A DNA stretch of 10,150 nt from assembly GCA_002353975.1 (NCBI GenBank), contig DEKQ01000133.1:29568-39717 (forward strand), written 5' to 3'. Numbering within the stretch: the first letter of the stretch is position 1; each line of letters begins with the position of its first letter. The notes beneath the pieces are model-generated. The model saw only the letters and a list, made by a program, of their open reading frames with translations, was not told where the DNA came from and made no database searches. Made by a program: the position numbers and the translations under genes. Of the stretch, positions 8,265 to 10,150 are shown one piece after another. This DNA is from Prevotellaceae bacterium UBA2718. GTDB lineage: Bacteria; Bacteroidota; Bacteroidia; Bacteroidales; Bacteroidaceae.

Positions 8265-8296
8265 ATTTGTTACTTTTTCTTTGGTATGTAACAAAT
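8265..8296. repeat. Perfect 9-bp inverted repeat around the -33 element, possible operator
   Basis: ATTTGTTAC (8265-8273) and its exact complement GTAACAAAT (8288-8296) are separated by 14 bp and centred on 8280/8281, at the start of the TTTG -33 element. The half-sites are 23 bp apart, about two helical turns, as expected for a dimeric DNA-binding protein. The repeat lies upstream of the predicted transcription start, so it would act as DNA, not as leader RNA. A third partial copy (GTAAC, 8302-8306) overlaps the -7 element. No regulator is encoded in the window, so the operator role is inference. Confidence 0.45.
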
Positions 8297-8310
8297 TTTT
8301 CGTAACTTTG
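8280..8310 (+). promoter_or_regulatory. Bacteroidota-type sigma-70 promoter for the downstream secreted-protein gene
   Basis: TTTG at 8280-8283 and TAACTTTG at 8303-8310 match the known Bacteroides -33 (TTTG) and -7 (TAnnTTTG) elements, with a 19-bp spacer as expected. Transcription would start a few bases past 8310, giving a leader of roughly 65 nt before ATG 8379. The segment GCAAC-GT-GTTGC (8310-8321) is a short palindrome at the expected start site. The match to both elements and to the spacing makes this the best-supported regulatory site in the window. Confidence 0.8.
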
Positions 8311-8341
8311 CAACGTGTTGCGTTGACATTATCGGTTGACA

Positions 8342-8379
8342 ACAAACAGTTTACTAACTAAATAAATACAAACAGTTTA
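8342..8379 (+). repeat. 12-bp direct repeat in the leader, second copy running into the start codon
   Basis: ACAAACAGTTTA occurs at 8342-8353 and again at 8368-8379, where its last A is the first base of the ATG. The 14 bases between them are A/T-rich and unstructured (CTAACTAAATAAAT). There is no Shine-Dalgarno sequence, which is normal for Bacteroidota; an unstructured A-rich leader is expected to favour initiation. The repeat could mark a binding site for an RNA-binding protein or small RNA, or a past slippage duplication. Confidence 0.6.
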
Positions 8380-10124
8380 TGAAAAGAATTTTTACTCTTT
8401 CCTTAGTGATGCTCCTCACCTGCATGTGCGCTATGGCACAGGTAGTGCTGGGCGACATCAAGTTCAGCCTTGGTGAGGGCAAGAAGATTAGCCCTACAAC
8501 AGGTAAAATTCTTGTAACATTCCCTAATGTAACAGGTGTTGACGAGAGTGCATCGTTCGTAATCGAAGGTAGCTTCGGTCTTGAGGGTACCGAGTTTGAT
8601 GGCGTTGAGGGCACATTTGCCAGCGGCGTAACATTCGACCTGGCAGAGTATGAGCTTCAGCCTTCTACTGAATATGCTCTGACTATTACTTCTGTAAAGG
8701 TCGGTGGTGAAGAGTGTGCTGCTGAAGGCGGCTATGTACTTCACTTCGTTACCCGTGGTGCAGAGCGTAAGATGTCATGGACATTTACGATTGACGAGGC
8801 ATCTGCTGCTCAAATAAAGGCAGAGGGTTCTGCTAATCCTGCGGTTGATGGAGCTGATGAGACCAAGTACATGGATATTACTAAAAATGATGCAACAACT
8901 CACCGCTATTATGTGCCTGCACGTAACTATGAAGAGATTTTGCTGCCCGACGGAACAGTACTGCCAATGACTGAAGACCTGTCATTTAAGTTTGGTAACA
9001 AAGCTTTCTATGTCGGTGATACAGAGGGTTCTTATAAGGATTTAATCTCTTTCAATGGTAAGAATCAGTACATGGTAATCCCTGATTGTAAGGCTGGCGA
9101 TATAATTGTATTCAACGCCAATCGTGCCACAAAGGGTAGTGCTACAAAACAGACCTGCATTCAGGCAATGAATGCAGCCGCTATTGCTACTGACGGAATC
9201 GTTTCTTCTTCCGGCGTTGCTGACTCTATTTGGCTGGGTAGCAGTTATGCAAACTACAAGTTTGAAGCGCAGGTTGACGGTGACATCACTTTCCGTTTCA
9301 GCAACTGCTTGTTGAAGACTATTAACATTGAAGAAGGTATGCCAAAGGTTGCCCGTAACTACAATGTAATCGCACAGTATTCTGATGATACTAAGACTGT
9401 AGATCTTAAGGAACTCGTTGCCAAGAAGGAAGGAACCACAGGTTCTAATGTTAAGGTGAACTACCCATACTGGCTTATAGACAGCGAGGGCAATGCTTAT
9501 ACACACGGCTCCAAGGGTAGTCCGTTTGAAGAAGTCTTCGACCTGAAGAACAATGGTGGTGAGAACGAGGATACTACCTTCGTTGTCAAATATAAGAAGA
9601 CCGACTTTACCGGTGTTGTATATCTCTCTGAGGGTGAGGACCTGGAGAATGCAGTTCTCTGCACACATGCCAATGCTGCTATCCGTGCTTCAATGGGTAA
9701 GGCTGCCTACTTGGCAGAGGATATGAAGCTCGTTACCCTGCAGCCTGGCTCATATAAGATCCGTGGTGTTGTATTTGATGCCAACGGAACAGCAAGCCAT
9801 CAGGTTGTCCTGACTAAGGGCGAGGGTGAGGAGAACGAACTGTATCTCACAGCCAATGCTACCAACTGGACTGAGACAGAGACTGATCTCATCACAATCG
9901 AGACTCCTACCGACATTACCCTGAAGGCCGGAGGCAGTGACAACAAGGGCCTTGACGTAATCATGATCTATGCTTCTACCGATGCTCCTGATGATCCTGA
10001 CGGTATCGTGGTTGCTAAGGCTGCCGATGAGAAGACCGCTGTCCGCAAGGTAGCTAAGAACGGTCAGATTCTCATTGAGACTGCTGCCGGCACCTTCAAC
10101 GCCGTTGGTGCACAGGTGAAGTAA
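8379..10124 (+). CDS. Secreted multi-domain beta-rich protein of unknown function, 581 aa
   Basis: I do not recognise a specific family for the whole protein. Residues 1-20 form a clear signal peptide (MKRIFTLSLVMLLTCMCAMA, cleavage after AMA). Residues about 36-127 look like an SbsA/Big_5-type Ig-like domain (GKKISPTTGKILVTFPNV, then LQPSTEYALTITSVKVGG and YVLHFVTRG). Two further beta-rich regions, about 132-320 and 330-535, have jelly-roll-like strand patterns; the last ends in GLDVIMIYAS, reminiscent of carbohydrate-binding-like domains. After an Asp/Pro linker (APDDPDG), the C-terminal 25 residues (KVAKNGQILIETAAGTFN then AVGAQVK) resemble short conserved tails on many secreted Prevotella proteins, perhaps a type IX secretion or surface-sorting signal. 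No catalytic motif is visible. ATG 8379 is chosen because it begins the signal peptide directly after an A-rich leader. The gene has its own promoter and lies beyond a strong hairpin, so it need not belong to the SusC/SusD system. It uses more T-ending codons than the upstream genes. Confidence 0.8.
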   Translation: MKRIFTLSLVMLLTCMCAMAQVVLGDIKFSLGEGKKISPTTGKILVTFPNVTGVDESASFVIEGSFGLEGTEFDGVEGTFASGVTFDLAEYELQPSTEYALTITSVKVGGEECAAEGGYVLHFVTRGAERKMSWTFTIDEASAAQIKAEGSANPAVDGADETKYMDITKNDATTHRYYVPARNYEEILLPDGTVLPMTEDLSFKFGNKAFYVGDTEGSYKDLISFNGKNQYMVIPDCKAGDIIVFNANRATKGSATKQTCIQAMNAAAIATDGIVSSSGVADSIWLGSSYANYKFEAQVDGDITFRFSNCLLKTINIEEGMPKVARNYNVIAQYSDDTKTVDLKELVAKKEGTTGSNVKVNYPYWLIDSEGNAYTHGSKGSPFEEVFDLKNNGGENEDTTFVVKYKKTDFTGVVYLSEGEDLENAVLCTHANAAIRASMGKAAYLAEDMKLVTLQPGSYKIRGVVFDANGTASHQVVLTKGEGEENELYLTANATNWTETETDLITIETPTDITLKAGGSDNKGLDVIMIYASTDAPDDPDGIVVAKAADEKTAVRKVAKNGQILIETAAGTFNAVGAQVK

Positions 10125-10150
10125 ACTACGTCTTTTATACATCTATATCC

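Noticed and set aside
8310..8341. Riboswitch in the leader of the secreted-protein gene
   Set aside because: The leader is only about 65 nt, with small stems (CAACG/CGTTG) and no known aptamer pattern.
8140..8378. Small gene or tRNA in the spacer after the SusD gene
   Set aside because: No open frame with plausible start and composition, and no cloverleaf. The stretch is accounted for by the hairpin, promoter, inverted repeat and leader.
9042..9668. Antisense open frame (208 codons) within the secreted-protein gene
   Set aside because: It is wholly inside a well-supported sense gene, with no recognisable motif or start region.

Overview
The window looks like chromosomal DNA of a Bacteroidota species, most likely Prevotella or a close relative. 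The support is SusC/SusD-type proteins, lipoprotein signals ending in Ser-Cys, A/T-rich start regions without a Shine-Dalgarno sequence, and a promoter with the Bacteroidota pattern TTTG - 19 bp - TAnnTTTG. The genus is an inference.

Layout. All five recognisable genes lie on the + strand. Bases 1-933 are the 3' part of a gene whose product ends a fasciclin (FAS1) domain and continues into a beta-rich domain. A second FAS1 lipoprotein gene follows (985-2805). It overlaps, or nearly touches, a SusC-like TonB-dependent outer-membrane transporter gene (2802-6122), which is followed 16 bp later by a SusD-like lipoprotein gene (6139-8139). Gaps of 51, -4 and 16 bp suggest one transcript of at least four genes. 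An unusually long hairpin with a T-rich tail (8168-8249) probably ends it. Downstream, a well-formed promoter (8280-8310) framed by a perfect 9-bp inverted repeat drives a separate gene (8379-10124) for a secreted, multi-domain beta-rich protein of unknown function. The last 26 bases hold nothing recognisable.

How the genes may work together. SusC and SusD proteins form a barrel-and-lid complex that captures oligomers at the cell surface and imports them using TonB energy. Here the accessory surface lipoproteins are two FAS1 proteins placed upstream of susC, instead of the SusE/F-type glycan-binding proteins usually found downstream of susD. No glycoside hydrolase, polysaccharide lyase, sulfatase, peptidase or regulator (ECF sigma/anti-sigma, hybrid two-component system) is visible, so the substrate cannot be named and may not be a glycan. 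The most unusual material is the FAS1-FAS1-SusC-SusD arrangement and the densely structured 239-bp spacer at 8140-8378. I saw no tRNA, rRNA, CRISPR array, insertion sequence or phage gene.
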